Positions 26,224 to 34,623 of a DNA stretch of 64,000 bases are shown here, piece after piece. The notes under the pieces are model-generated. The model saw only the letters and a program-made list of their open reading frames with translations. It made no database searches and was not told where the DNA came from. A program made the position numbers and the translations under genes. The stretch comes from Phenylobacterium sp. (lineage in GTDB: Bacteria; Pseudomonadota; Alphaproteobacteria; Caulobacterales; Caulobacteraceae): assembly GCF_030651185.1 (NCBI RefSeq), contig NZ_JAUSCJ010000027.1:52696-116695 (forward strand), in the 5' to 3' direction. How positions within the stretch are numbered: position 1 is the stretch's first letter; each line of letters begins with the position of its first letter.

Positions 26224-26556
26224 TCAGTCGGTTTTTGGCGGAACCCGTGCGCCAGTGTTCCAAAGAAAAACGCCGCCGCTCACCACTACGAAGACAATCA
26301 GGTGGGCAAGCGCAAAGCGAAGCATGTAGGCCTCACCCCGATTGACGTAAAAGTCCGGCGACCGTCCCGGACCCTCTACCTGGTACACTTTGCCGGAGGG
26401 AGGATCAGGCGCGGTGGGCCGGACAAAGCTAAGAGCCAGCCAAAGCGCAGTCCCAACGCCGAAGACCAGGAAGACATAGATTGCGAGCCACTGAAGTGGC
26501 CCAGACCTTGGCCACTTGAACTCTCGTTCCCAGATGGTCTTCCCACTCATCGCCAC
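26224..26556 (-). CDS. Hypothetical membrane protein, 110 aa
   Basis: This is an unrecognised protein with two membrane segments: about residues 23-44 (LAIYVFLVFGVGTALWLALS) and about 80-100 (LAHLIVFVVVSGGVFLW). A short hydrophilic loop between them contains GKVYQVEGPGRSPDFYVNRG. The GTG at 26556 is preferred because GGAG lies 7 bases upstream; from the ATG at 26550 the spacing would be 13. It sits between repeat copies D and E. Confidence 0.6.
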   Translation of the reverse strand: MAMSGKTIWEREFKWPRSGPLQWLAIYVFLVFGVGTALWLALSFVRPTAPDPPSGKVYQVEGPGRSPDFYVNRGEAYMLRFALAHLIVFVVVSGGVFLWNTGARVPPKTD

Positions 26557-26634
26557 AGTTTAGCTCCGTCTAGCGTCTCAGCTCAATTCTTGAGCACGAC
26601 GCTCCATCCTACCGCGTAGAAGCGAGCAGCGCGG

Positions 26635-26690
26635 TAGGTCCGCTAAGGGTCGTGAGCCGCCTTTGAACGGTCGACCGGAAACGGACGCTG
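26635..26690 (+). repeat. Dispersed intergenic repeat, copy E
   Basis: It contains AGGTCCGCTAAGGGTCGTGA and, 20 bases later, GGTCGACCGGAAACGGACGC, again in the order seen in copies B and F. It is shorter than the full unit. Confidence 0.55.
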
Positions 26691-26712
26691 CCGCCCCGGC
26701 TCACAATCTCCG

Positions 26713-26841
26713 TTCGTCATGGCCGGGCTTGTCCCGGCCATCCATGATCTCCGAGGTTCAGCAAGGATCTGCGGTCGGCGCCGCGCGACCTGAGGCAAGG
26801 CGGAGACCATGGATCCCCGGGACAAGCCCGGGGATGACGAA
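26713..26841. repeat. Palindromic element with GTCATGGCCGGG / GGGGATGACGAA ends
   Basis: Inverted arms of about 34 bases (26713-26746 and 26808-26841) begin TTCGTCATGGCCGGGCTTGT and end GGGACAAGCCCGGGGATGAC-GAA. A few mismatches occur. The core between them is about 60 bases. Its ends resemble those of the 15165-15261 element, so both may belong to one family. Confidence 0.8.
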
Positions 26842-26987
26842 TGTTTGTTGGGTCGTTGGCTGAAGGGGCTCCGTCGTGGCCCTGCAACGTCCCGGAGCCT
26901 GAGATTGGCGCGTCTTCCGGTGGTGGAGGGGCCTTGCCCGTCGCGCGTCAGGACCTCATCCTTCCCTCAGCCTTGAGGATGGAAGCC

Positions 26988-27263
26988 ATGAGCGAAGCGA
27001 TCGGGCCTGGCGATCTGGTGATCTGCGTCAATGTCGCCCCCAACCATGGCTCGGGGCGGCCGGTGCCGCTGGTCGCCGGGGAGACCTATCGCATCATCGG
27101 CGTTATGGAGTTCGCCTGCCCCTGCGGGCGGTCGGACGCCCTGCTGGACATCGGGATTGATTTCGCCTGGTGCCAGACGCGCTTCCGGCTGCTGCCCAAG
27201 CCCAAGGCGCAGGTGCGGACGCGGCGGGTTTCGGCGCCGAAGGACCTGGAGCCGGTGGGGTGA
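26988..27263 (+). CDS. Hypothetical protein, 91 aa
   Basis: The function is not recognised. The ATG at 26988 (MSEAIGPGDLVICVNVAPNH) follows GAGGATGGAAG; an ATG at 26979 is an alternative. The sequence has GDLVICV, a LVAGETYRIIGV strand pair, CPCGRSDALLDIGID with a CxC, WCQTRFRLLP, and a basic end. It looks like a compact beta-barrel or SH3-like domain, as in small phage or bacterial proteins starting with GDLV. It is soluble and has no signal peptide. Confidence 0.6.
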   Translation: MSEAIGPGDLVICVNVAPNHGSGRPVPLVAGETYRIIGVMEFACPCGRSDALLDIGIDFAWCQTRFRLLPKPKAQVRTRRVSAPKDLEPVG

Positions 27264-27384
27264 CGGGCTGGCGGCGCTCGCGCTCGATTGCGGAACGGGC
27301 AACAGAGCGTTTCCGAACGACGCCTTATCTGCGGCGTTCGAAGGCTTAGGTGAGGGGCTTCGATCGCCCCCTGGAGTCCACACC

Positions 27385-28002
27385 TTGCGAAACATTCTCG
27401 TCGTCGCGGCCGCCGCCGCCGCCCTGCTTGCCTCCCCCGTATCGGCCCAGGCGCCCACCGCGCCCGCCGCCGCCGCCAAGGCTGTGGTGGCCGGAACCTA
27501 CAAGGTGGACCCGAACCACACCCAGGTGGTCTGGTCGGTGGATCACCTGGGCTTCTCGCGCCTGTACGGCATGGTCGGACAGGTCACCGGTCAACTGACC
27601 CTCGACCCGGCCAAGCCGCAGGCCGCGACCCTGGCGGTGGATATCCCGCTGTCGGGCCTGAGCGTCACCTCGCCGGGGTTCGCCAAGCATCTGGCCAGCG
27701 CAGACCTGTTCGACACCGCCAAGTTCCCCACCGCGCGCTTCGTGTCGAGGACGGTGACCGTGAACGGCCAGAGCGCCACCATCACCGGTGACCTCACCCT
27801 GCATGGCGTGACCAAGCCGGTTGTGCTCGACGCCCGCTTCTACGGTGCGGGCGTGAACGGCATGAGCAAGGCCCAGACGGTCGGGTTCTCGGCCACCGCC
27901 AAGCTGAAGCGCAGTGACTTCGGTCTGGGCTATGCCGCGCCGGCGGTCTCCGATGAGGTGAGCCTCGACATCGCGGCGGCGTTCGAGAAGGTTCCGGGCT
28001 GA
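27385..28002 (+). CDS. YceI family periplasmic protein
   Basis: This is a lipocalin-like isoprenoid-binding fold; 205 aa. It starts at a TTG (27385) with GGAG 8 bases upstream; the sequence then reads as a signal peptide (RNILVVAAAAAALLASPVSA). The mature part has YKVDPNHTQVVWSVDHLGFS, the YceI opening, then DLFDTAKFPTARFVS and LTLHGVTKPVVLD. Its usual role is binding lipids in the periplasm; the ligand here is unknown. It is convergent with the MgtC-like gene. Confidence 0.9.
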   Translation: MRNILVVAAAAAALLASPVSAQAPTAPAAAAKAVVAGTYKVDPNHTQVVWSVDHLGFSRLYGMVGQVTGQLTLDPAKPQAATLAVDIPLSGLSVTSPGFAKHLASADLFDTAKFPTARFVSRTVTVNGQSATITGDLTLHGVTKPVVLDARFYGAGVNGMSKAQTVGFSATAKLKRSDFGLGYAAPAVSDEVSLDIAAAFEKVPG

Positions 28003-28012
28003 CGGGTCGTTG

Positions 28013-28110
28013 TCCTCTCCCCCCGTCTTTCGGGGGAGAGGGTCGGGTGAGGGGGGCGGTTCGGCTGAGTGGTGAGTGTCGGCCCGGTCCCCTCCCCCTA
28101 ACCCTCTCAC
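28013..28110. repeat. Compound inverted repeat between convergent genes
   Basis: A hairpin (CCTCTCCCCC with GGGGGAGAGG, 28014-28041) is followed by GGTGAGGGGGG and, further on, complementary CCCCTCCCCCTAACCCTCTC. It lies between two convergent genes and could stop transcription both ways. The base composition is similar to the 22736-22897 element. Confidence 0.6.
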
Positions 28111-28144
28111 CACAATCGCGGAGACGGCGCGCGGTGTCGGCGTC

Positions 28145-29407
28145 CTAAAGCGCCGCGCGCAGGCCCCAGGTGGCGGCGCCGGCGGCCAGGGCCAGGGTGG
28201 TGACGAGGATGTAGCGGCGGGCGAAGGGACGGGCGCCGAAGCCGGCCGCGAAGACGGCGCGCTGCACGGCGTTGGCGGCGAAGGCGGCGAGGATGGCGTT
28301 GGCCGCGAAGGCCAGGGGCAGGGCCTGACCCGCCTGGCGGGCGGTGGAAAGGGTGATGGCGTCGACGTCGGCCAGGCCCGAGATGGCGGCGAAGAGATAG
28401 CCCCCGGCGGCCCCGGCCTCCCGCGCCACCCAGGCGCCGACGAAGGTCACGGCGGTGAGCAGCAGCCCGAAGGCCAGGACGGTGGCGAGTTCGAAGGGGA
28501 TGCCGATCTCCACCTGGGCCCTGGGCCCGGGGGCGGGGCGCAGCAGGGGGAGAACCCCGGCGCCGGCGAAGACCAGGGCGGCGGCGGCGGCCGGGGGCGC
28601 CAGCAGGGGCAGGAGCGGCGGGTGAAGGGCGATGGCCAGCAGGCTGGCGCGGACCAGGGAGACGGTGGCCGCCAGGGCGGCGCCGGAGCCCAGGCTGACG
28701 GGGTTCTCCACCAGGCGGCTCTGGCGGGCCAGGGCCAGGGTGGCGGCGGTGGAGGAGGCCAGGCCCCCCAGCAGGCCGGCCAGCGGCGGCCCGCGATCGG
28801 GCCCGGCCACCTTCAGGGCGACATAGCCGCAATAGGAGACCGCGGCGATCAGGATGGTGAGTAGCCACAGCTCGTAGGGATTGACCGCGTCCAGGACGTC
28901 GATGGTGCGGTTCGGCAGCAGGGGCAGGACCACCACGGTCATGGCCAGCAGCAGCAGGCCGGCGCGCAGCTCCGTCCAGGTGAGACGGGCCACGGCGCGG
29001 TGCAGTTGTTCGCGGCCGGCCAGCAGGCCCGCGGTCACCACCCCGGCGGCGGCGGCGCTGCGCAGATCGCCCAGCACCGCCAGCACCCCCAGGACGAAGA
29101 CGGTCATGGCGGTCACCAGATTGGTGACGCTGAAGTCCCGTTCGGCGCGGCTCTCGCGGTAGCTGAAGATTCCGAAGCCGATGGTCACCAGGACCAGGCC
29201 CGAGAGCCACGGACCATAGGCGTCCGCCAGGCCGGAGAGGGCGCCCATCAGCCCGCCGAGCAAGCCGATCAGGGCGAAGGTGCGCACCCCGGCGGTGCGG
29301 GCGCCGTCGGGCTCGTCGCGGCGCCGCCAGCCGCGCTCGATGCCGATCACGAGACCGATGGCCAGGGCCAGGCCCAGGCGGAGCAGAAGATCGTCGCCGG
29401 TGTTCAT
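28145..29407 (-). CDS. MgtC/SapB-DUF4010 family membrane protein
   Basis: This is a polytopic inner-membrane protein of 420 aa with about 11-12 hydrophobic segments. The N-terminal third is MgtC/SapB-like (LGLALAIGLVIGIERGWRRR, then AGVRTFALIGLLGGLMGAL). The rest corresponds to DUF4010 (VNPYELWLLTILIAAVSYCG and GGLASSTAATLALARQSR). MgtC-like proteins are linked to magnesium stress and acid tolerance, but the function of the fusion is unknown. It is convergent with YceI and divergent from a lipoprotein gene. Confidence 0.85.
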   Translation of the reverse strand: MNTGDDLLLRLGLALAIGLVIGIERGWRRRDEPDGARTAGVRTFALIGLLGGLMGALSGLADAYGPWLSGLVLVTIGFGIFSYRESRAERDFSVTNLVTAMTVFVLGVLAVLGDLRSAAAAGVVTAGLLAGREQLHRAVARLTWTELRAGLLLLAMTVVVLPLLPNRTIDVLDAVNPYELWLLTILIAAVSYCGYVALKVAGPDRGPPLAGLLGGLASSTAATLALARQSRLVENPVSLGSGAALAATVSLVRASLLAIALHPPLLPLLAPPAAAAALVFAGAGVLPLLRPAPGPRAQVEIGIPFELATVLAFGLLLTAVTFVGAWVAREAGAAGGYLFAAISGLADVDAITLSTARQAGQALPLAFAANAILAAFAANAVQRAVFAAGFGARPFARRYILVTTLALAAGAATWGLRAAL

Positions 29408-29521
29408 CGGCGGCAGTCAGGCGGCAAGGGCCGGCGCCGGTCAAGGGCCCCGTCGGCTTGATCTGAATCAGGTCGTGGCGCGTGATGCGGGGCCAAGCTG
29501 GCGCACACCTGGGGTGAGACC

Positions 29522-30046
29522 ATGACCGCCATGAGCAAGATCCGATCCCGCGCCCTCGTCGCGCCCATCCTGGCCCTGAGCCTGGCGGTGGGGGGCTGCG
29601 CCTCGACACGCGACGGCCCGCCACCTGAGACATCGGCCGCAAGCCAGAGGTCGGGCGCCATGGCGCGGGGCGGGGAGAGCGGGCTGGGGATTTCCGGGGC
29701 GGTGACGCCGCCGGAGCTGAAGGCGGTGGCCGCGGCCCCCTATGCCCTGCCAAGTCCCCCCGACTGCGCCGCCATGGCCCGGGAGATCGTGCAGCTCGAC
29801 GATCTGCTAGGCCCCGATGTCGACGTGCTGGCGGTGGTGTTGACCCAGTCGCAGACGATGGGGCGGGCGGCCGACCGGGCGATCATCGGGGCGGTGCGCG
29901 GGGCCATCCCCTATCGCTGGGTGCTGCGCTGGATGACCCAGGCGGGCAAGCTGGACCGCGAGCTGCGGCTGGCGATCCTGGCGGGCACCGCGCGGCGGGG
30001 TTATCTGAAGGGGGTTCGTCTGGGCCTGGCCTGCCCGGCGGCCTGA
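29522..30046 (+). CDS. Putative lipoprotein, 174 aa
   Basis: This is an unrecognised protein with a lipoprotein signal: hydrophobic ALVAPILALSLAVGGC with the lipobox Cys at about residue 25. After a low-complexity linker, the C-terminal 100 residues are mostly helical (AAMAREIVQLDDLLGPDVDV, then IIGAVRGAIPYRWVLRWMTQ) with Cys residues at both ends. The start may be ATG 29522 or 29531; GGTGAG precedes the first. It heads a plus-strand run of small genes. Confidence 0.7.
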   Translation: MTAMSKIRSRALVAPILALSLAVGGCASTRDGPPPETSAASQRSGAMARGGESGLGISGAVTPPELKAVAAAPYALPSPPDCAAMAREIVQLDDLLGPDVDVLAVVLTQSQTMGRAADRAIIGAVRGAIPYRWVLRWMTQAGKLDRELRLAILAGTARRGYLKGVRLGLACPAA

Positions 30047-30106
30047 CGGGGCTTGCCCTGGTCCGGCGGCGGTGACACTCCAGGGGGCCGGACTCAAGGA
30101 GCTGAC

Positions 30107-30289
30107 ATGGCCGAACCCAAGGGCAAGCGGGACTTCCGCGACTCGCCGCGGCTGGATCCCAAGGAGCGGCACCAGGTGGAATACTGGGCCAAGCGCTGGG
30201 GGGTGACCCACGACCAGATCATCAGCGCCTATCGCAAGGTGGGCATGATGGTGAAGGACATCGCCGTCGAGCTGGGCAAGAAGCGCTGA
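30107..30289 (+). CDS. DUF3606 family small protein
   Basis: This is a 60-aa protein with the DUF3606 pattern: an N-terminal DSPRLDPKERHQVEYWAKRW followed by GVTHDQIISAYRKVG and a Lys-rich end. Such proteins are stress- or plasmid-associated with no established function. AAGGAG precedes the ATG at 30107, which is preferred over an upstream in-frame codon at 30053. Confidence 0.8.
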   Translation: MAEPKGKRDFRDSPRLDPKERHQVEYWAKRWGVTHDQIISAYRKVGMMVKDIAVELGKKR

Positions 30290-30291
30290 GC

Positions 30292-30765
30292 ATGGCGGGG
30301 TACGCCTTCGCCTATCGGCTGGAGCCGAGCGACCTGGCGGCCGGGCGGCGGCTGGCGGCCCGGGATCCGACGCGCGCCGTCTGGTTCTGGCCCGGGGTGA
30401 CCGGGGCCGCCTTGCTGGGGATCTGGGCCGTGGGCTCGGGCTCGGGCTGGGGCATCGCCGGCGCCATTGGCGGCGCGGCGGCCTTCTGGCTGGGGACCTG
30501 GGCCCTGCAGGCCTGGCGGCTGAGCCGTCCGGTGGGCGCCGGGCGGGACATGCGGCTGAGCGTGGACGCCAGCGGGGTCTCCATCGACGGCGCGGCCCCC
30601 ATCGCCTGGAACCGGGTGAGCCACATCCACGACTCAGACCGCCACGTCGCCATGATCGTGCACGGCGCGCCGGCGGTGATCGCGCCCAAGAGCGTGATCG
30701 GCGATGTCGGGCAGGTCGATGACTTCCTCGCCGCCTGTCAGGCCTGGAGCCGGGGCGGGGGCTAG
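30292..30765 (+). CDS. YcxB-like membrane protein, 157 aa
   Basis: This is an integral membrane protein with two hydrophobic segments (about residues 33-50 and 53-72). A cytoplasmic beta-rich tail follows, beginning LSVDASGVSIDGAAPIAWNR and ending in AVIAPKSVIGDVGQVDDFL. The tail matches the YcxB-like C-terminal layout (a W-strand, then I-x-P-K). Function is unknown. It starts 2 bases after the DUF3606 gene. Confidence 0.7.
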   Translation: MAGYAFAYRLEPSDLAAGRRLAARDPTRAVWFWPGVTGAALLGIWAVGSGSGWGIAGAIGGAAAFWLGTWALQAWRLSRPVGAGRDMRLSVDASGVSIDGAAPIAWNRVSHIHDSDRHVAMIVHGAPAVIAPKSVIGDVGQVDDFLAACQAWSRGGG

Positions 30766-30775
30766 GAGCGAGAGC

Positions 30776-31219
30776 ATGCATCTCATTCGGACCCAGGCGA
30801 TGATCGCCGCCTCGCCGGAGGCTGTGTGGGCGGTGCTGGCCGATTTCGCGCGGTATCCCGAGTGGAACCCGCTGAACCTGGAGGCGCGCGGCGCCGCGGT
30901 GCTGGGGGCGAAGATCCCCATGGTGTTCCGCAACCTGGCCTCGGCCAAGCCCGGCGCGACGATCTCCCAGACCGTGACCCTGGTGGCGTGCGAGCCGGGC
31001 AAGAGTCTGGCCTGGGCGGGCCATGTGCCGCTGCTGTTCCGGGGGCGGCACCACTTTACCCTGGAGGCGGCAGCCGGTGGGACGCGGGTGCTGCACGGCG
31101 AGGACCTGGCGGGGCTGATCGCGCTGACCTTCAGCAAGGCGCAGATCGCCCGCGACTTCACGCCGGCCTATGAGGCGGTGAATGTCGCGCTGGCCGCGCG
31201 GGTGGCGGCGCTGGGATGA
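30776..31219 (+). CDS. SRPBCC-fold (polyketide cyclase-like) protein
   Basis: This is a 147-aa START/SRPBCC-like protein, a hydrophobic-ligand-binding helix-grip fold. The opening IRTQAMIAASPEAVWAVLAD and YPEWNPLNLEA are typical, followed by strands and a C-terminal helix (ARDFTPAYEAVNVALAARVA). AGGAGCGAGAGC precedes the ATG at 30776. It overlaps the next gene by 4 bases. The ligand is unknown. Confidence 0.85.
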   Translation: MHLIRTQAMIAASPEAVWAVLADFARYPEWNPLNLEARGAAVLGAKIPMVFRNLASAKPGATISQTVTLVACEPGKSLAWAGHVPLLFRGRHHFTLEAAAGGTRVLHGEDLAGLIALTFSKAQIARDFTPAYEAVNVALAARVAALG

Positions 31220-31434
31220 TGAGCATCCGCGACCTGGTGGACCTGGCCATTGACGAGGATCCGCGCTCGCCCTGCCTGTGGGTCCCCAGCGAACATTGGG
31301 ACGACTTCTGCGCGGCCATCCGCCGGACGCCGAACCTGATCGGGGCGGTGATCTATCGCGACAAGACCATCCGCGACGGCGGGGAGGGGACGGACGTCGT
31401 GACCGGCTCCGACCAGAGCGGCCGGCGGCGATGA
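31216..31434 (+). CDS. Small hypothetical protein, 72 aa
   Basis: This is an unrecognised soluble protein starting MMSIRDLVDLAIDEDPRSPC. It contains WVPSEHWDDFCAAIRRTPNL and IGAVIYRDKTIRDGGEG. It overlaps the SRPBCC gene at its start and the TauE/SafE gene at its end, each by 4 bases. That supports translation as part of the run, although no function can be assigned. Confidence 0.6.
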   Translation: MMSIRDLVDLAIDEDPRSPCLWVPSEHWDDFCAAIRRTPNLIGAVIYRDKTIRDGGEGTDVVTGSDQSGRRR

Positions 31435-32198
31435 TCACCGACCCGTGGTTCTATGCGCTGGCCGTGCCGGCGGTGATCCTGCTGGGGTTGGCCAAGGGCG
31501 GCTTCGCGGGGATCGGGGTGATCGCCGTGCCCTTGATGGCGCTGGCGGTGTCGCCGGTGCTGGCCGCCTCCATCACCTTGCCGATCCTGATCGTGCAGGA
31601 CGTGGTCAGCGTCTGGGCGTTCCGGAAGACCTGGGACAAGGCCATCCTGATCCTGATGCTGCCCAGCGCGGCGGTGGGGATTTTCCTGGGCTTCGCGCTG
31701 GCGGCCTTCGTGCAGCCCGGCGCGGTGGAGATGGCGGTGGGGGCGGTCTCTGTGGTGTTCGCCGTGCAGCGGCTGTGGCTGGAGCGGGCGGGCGCGCCGG
31801 CGCGCGCGGCGCGGGCTGAAGGCCTGCCCTGGCGCGGGGTGCTGGCGGGGATCGCGGCGGGGTTCACCAGCCAGATCAGCCATGCCGGCGGGCCCCCGTT
31901 CCAGATGTATGTGCTGCCCAAGCAGCTGGCGCGCGACGTGTTCATCGGCACCAGCGCGATCTTCTTCGCCGTGGTGAACTGGATGAAGGTTCCGGCCTAT
32001 CTGGCCCTGGGGCAGTTCACGCAGGGAAGCCTGGCCACCTCGGCGGTTCTGCTGCCGCTGGCGATCGCCTCCACCTGGGCCGGGGTGTGGCTGGTGCGGC
32101 GGGTTCCGGGGCAGGCCTTCTACCGGATCATCTACGTCCTGCTGATCCTGGTGGGGGGCAAGCTGGCCTGGGATGGCGCGGCCCGGCTTTTGGGATAG
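31431..32198 (+). CDS. TauE/SafE family sulfite/organosulfonate exporter-like protein
   Basis: This is a polytopic membrane protein of 255 aa with about 8 hydrophobic segments, in the DUF81 transporter family. The family motifs are GLAKGGFAGIG in the first half and ISHAGGPPFQMYVLPKQL in the second. Substrate is unknown; the family exports sulfite, sulfoacetate and similar anions. The ATG at 31431 overlaps the preceding stop. Confidence 0.88.
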   Translation: MITDPWFYALAVPAVILLGLAKGGFAGIGVIAVPLMALAVSPVLAASITLPILIVQDVVSVWAFRKTWDKAILILMLPSAAVGIFLGFALAAFVQPGAVEMAVGAVSVVFAVQRLWLERAGAPARAARAEGLPWRGVLAGIAAGFTSQISHAGGPPFQMYVLPKQLARDVFIGTSAIFFAVVNWMKVPAYLALGQFTQGSLATSAVLLPLAIASTWAGVWLVRRVPGQAFYRIIYVLLILVGGKLAWDGAARLLG

Positions 32199-32267
32199 GG
32201 ATTGAAACACCCGCGCCCTCTGCGCGCCGCAATCAGCGGCGAGCTTGGGGACGAAGGAGTGCCGCCG

Positions 32268-32804
32268 ATGACCCGCGTGAAGTTCTGGATGGTGGGCGTG
32301 GCCCTGGCGGCCTTCGCCGGTTCAGCCCAGGCGCAGGAGGCGGTGTCGACCGCCTCGGCGACACCGGCGCCCGTGGCCGACACCTCGACGGCGGCGCAGA
32401 TCGACCGGTTCATCAAGTCTGGCCCCATGCCCAGCCTCGACGAGGCGGGCGTGGACGGGATCACGCCGGGGGATCGCAAGATCCATGGCGAGGTCAGTGT
32501 CGGGATCGGCACCGGCGGCTATCGCAGCTTCTCAGGCCTCAGCGTCATACCGGTCGGCGAGACCGGGACTCTGGCCATCGCGGTCAGCAAGAGCCGCAAC
32601 AGCCCCTACACCAACTACGGCGAGTATGACGGCTATGGCGGCTATGGCCAGGGAGACCGGCAGTCGATCGGACTGCAGTTCTCCTCCCAGGGGGCCGGGC
32701 CGCGCTGTTCCGCGCGGATGGATCGCGGGCCCGATTGGCATCGTCTCGGCGACGGGCCGGGCGCGCGGGCCTGCGCCAACGACGCGATGGACCTGGCCCG
32801 CTAA
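32268..32804 (+). CDS. Exported hypothetical protein, 178 aa
   Basis: This is an unrecognised secreted protein. The ATG at 32268 ([20 protein letters not shown]) lies 9 bases after GGAG and starts a signal peptide ending AQAQ. The mature part includes [16 protein letters not shown], a [15 protein letters not shown] strand, Gly/Tyr-rich [13 protein letters not shown] and two Cys near the end (GPRCSARM and ARACAND), which may form a disulfide. Its 3' end overlaps rsmA convergently by 4 bases. Confidence 0.7.
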   Translation: MTRVKFWMVGVALAAFAGSAQAQEAVSTASATPAPVADTSTAAQIDRFIKSGPMPSLDEAGVDGITPGDRKIHGEVSVGIGTGGYRSFSGLSVIPVGETGTLAIAVSKSRNSPYTNYGEYDGYGGYGQGDRQSIGLQFSSQGAGPRCSARMDRGPDWHRLGDGPGARACANDAMDLAR

Positions 32805-33616
32805 CGCGCGCGGGCCAAGGCCAGGAACTCTTCCATATCCAGGGTCTCGGCGCGGCGGGCCGGGTCGATGCCGGCGGCCTCGCACAGCGCCTCGCCGCCC
32901 AGCGGCTTGAGGCTGGAGCGCAGCATCTTGCGGCGTTGGCCGAAGGCGGCCGCGGTGATCGTCTGCAGGCGGTCCAGCAGGGCCTGGTCCAGGCGCTGGG
33001 CGTGCGGCGTCAGGTGGACCACGGCCGAGGTGACCTTGGGCGGCGGGGTGAAGGCGCGCGGCGAGACCTCCATCACCAGCTTGGCCTCGGTGGTGGCGCG
33101 GGCGATGACCGCCAGCCGGCCATAGGCCTCGGAGCCCGGCTCGGCGACGATCCGCTCGGCGACTTCCTTCTGGAACATCAGGGTCAGGGAGGTCGGCTGG
33201 AAGGGGCCGGTCAGCCACTTGATCAGCAGGGGGGTGCCGACATTGTAGGGCAGGTTGGAGACGATGGCCGTGGGTCGGCCAGCGGCCAGGGCGGTGTCGT
33301 CGGCGGTGAGGGCGTCGTCGAGATGGACGGTCAGGGCGCCGCCCGCGGCGTCGCTGAGCTCGGCCAGCAACGGCAGGAAGCGGGGGTCCTTTTCGACCGC
33401 CGTCACCTGGGCGCCGGTCTCCAGCAGGGCGCGGGTGAGGCCGCCGGGGCCGGGGCCGACCTCGATGACATGGTCGCCCGCGCCGACGCCCGCGAGACGG
33501 GCGATCTTGCGGGTGATGTTGAGGTCAAACAGGAAGTGCTGGCCAAAGCTCTTCTTGGCCGCGAGGCCGTGAGCGTCGAGGACGTCGCGCAGGGGTGGAA
33601 GGTGGTCGAGATCCAT
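32801..33616 (-). CDS. rsmA: 16S rRNA dimethyladenosine transferase
   Basis: This is RsmA (KsgA), which dimethylates two adjacent adenosines at the 3' end of 16S rRNA; 271 aa. [18 protein letters not shown] is the family opening. The SAM-binding loop is [15 protein letters not shown] (about 50-64), and the catalytic [11 protein letters not shown] is at about 122. It is the last gene of the minus-strand lptF-lptG-lptD-surA-pdxA-rsmA block and overlaps pdxA by one base. Confidence 0.97.
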   Translation of the reverse strand: MDLDHLPPLRDVLDAHGLAAKKSFGQHFLFDLNITRKIARLAGVGAGDHVIEVGPGPGGLTRALLETGAQVTAVEKDPRFLPLLAELSDAAGGALTVHLDDALTADDTALAAGRPTAIVSNLPYNVGTPLLIKWLTGPFQPTSLTLMFQKEVAERIVAEPGSEAYGRLAVIARATTEAKLVMEVSPRAFTPPPKVTSAVVHLTPHAQRLDQALLDRLQTITAAAFGQRRKMLRSSLKPLGGEALCEAAGIDPARRAETLDMEEFLALARAR

Positions 33617-34623
33617 CAGGCGGCGCGGCGGGTGGCGATCTCGTCAGCCATGCGGATGGCCGCGACCAGGCTGTCGGCGCGGGCGAGGCCGCGTCCGGCG
33701 ATGTCGAAGGCGGTGCCGTGGTCAGGCGAGGTGCGGACGATAGGCAGGCCCAGAGTCACATTAACGCCGCCCCAGAAGTCCAGCATTTTCACAGGGATGA
33801 GCGCCTGATCATGATACATGCAGAGCGCGGCGTCGTAACGGGCGCGCATCTCTTCCGGGAACAGGCTGTCGGCGGGGATGGGGCCGGTCGCGTCGACGCC
33901 GATGTCGCGCAGGGCGCGGATGGCGGGCGCGATGATCTCGTGCTCCTCGCGGCCGATTGTCCCGCTCTCGCCGGCGTGGGGGTTGAGGCCGGCCACGGCC
34001 AGACGGGGAACCTCGACGCCGAAGTCGCGGCGCAGGGCCTGGGCGGTCACCAGGCCGGCATTGACCACCTTCTCGATGGTCAGCGCCGAGGCCACCTTGG
34101 AAAGCGGCTCATGGACGGTGACGAGGGTGGTGCGCAGGCCGGGCACGGCCAGCATCATGACCGGCCCGCGAGCGCCGTCGAAGCGGGTGGCCTGGGTCAG
34201 CTCCCCCAGGAACTCGGTATGGCCCGGGAAGGCGAAGCCGGCCTCGTATAGCGGGGCCTTGGCGATGGGGGCGGTGACGACGCCGCTGACCTGGCCGGAG
34301 AGGGCCAGGCCCACCGCGGTCTCGATCCAGGCGATCACTGACTTGGCGGCCGCCGAGGTGGGCTGGCCGGAAACCACGGGCGCGCGCAGGGGAATATCGA
34401 GGACGGGGATGGCGTCGGGGAAGACCTTGGCCGCCTCGTCGGGCGAGATCACCCGGCGCACGATGGTCGCGCCGGACCCTGATGCGGAGGCCAGGGACTG
34501 GCTGTCGCCCACCACCAGGAAGGCGGGACCGGTCTGGCGGAGTTGAGCCCACGCCTTGACGATGATCTCCGGACCGATGCCGGCGGGATCACCAAGGGTG
34601 AGCGCTAGCGGTCCGGTTTTCAC
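33616..34623 (-). CDS. pdxA: 4-hydroxythreonine-4-phosphate dehydrogenase
   Basis: This is the PdxA step of pyridoxal-phosphate biosynthesis; 335 aa. The start [20 protein letters not shown] is diagnostic. Metal-binding His residues are in TVHEPLSKV and [13 protein letters not shown], and [15 protein letters not shown] is conserved. The C-terminal [12 protein letters not shown] matches. It overlaps surA by 4 bases and rsmA by one. The pdxA-rsmA pairing after surA is also seen in E. coli. Confidence 0.97.
   Translation of the reverse strand: MKTGPLALTLGDPAGIGPEIIVKAWAQLRQTGPAFLVVGDSQSLASASGSGATIVRRVISPDEAAKVFPDAIPVLDIPLRAPVVSGQPTSAAAKSVIAWIETAVGLALSGQVSGVVTAPIAKAPLYEAGFAFPGHTEFLGELTQATRFDGARGPVMMLAVPGLRTTLVTVHEPLSKVASALTIEKVVNAGLVTAQALRRDFGVEVPRLAVAGLNPHAGESGTIGREEHEIIAPAIRALRDIGVDATGPIPADSLFPEEMRARYDAALCMYHDQALIPVKMLDFWGGVNVTLGLPIVRTSPDHGTAFDIAGRGLARADSLVAAIRMADEIATRRAA

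Larger units (their letters stand above)
26557..26987. other. Gap without a gene: repeats only
   Basis: This 431-base stretch holds repeat copy E (26635-26690) and a palindromic element (26713-26841). The remaining 26842-26987 shows no coding signal that I trust, although the frame of the next gene is open through it. Confidence 0.6.

Noticed and set aside
25967..26263. A 98-codon minus-strand frame across repeat copy D
   Set aside because: Most of it translates the repeat sequence, it is Pro/Arg/Ser-rich and it has no ribosome-binding site. A different frame (26005-26100) carries the more coding-like signal.
28107..29753. A 548-codon minus-strand frame overlapping the MgtC/DUF4010 gene
   Set aside because: It is Arg/Pro/Gly-rich and out of frame with the clear 420-aa membrane protein. 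It has no domain signal.
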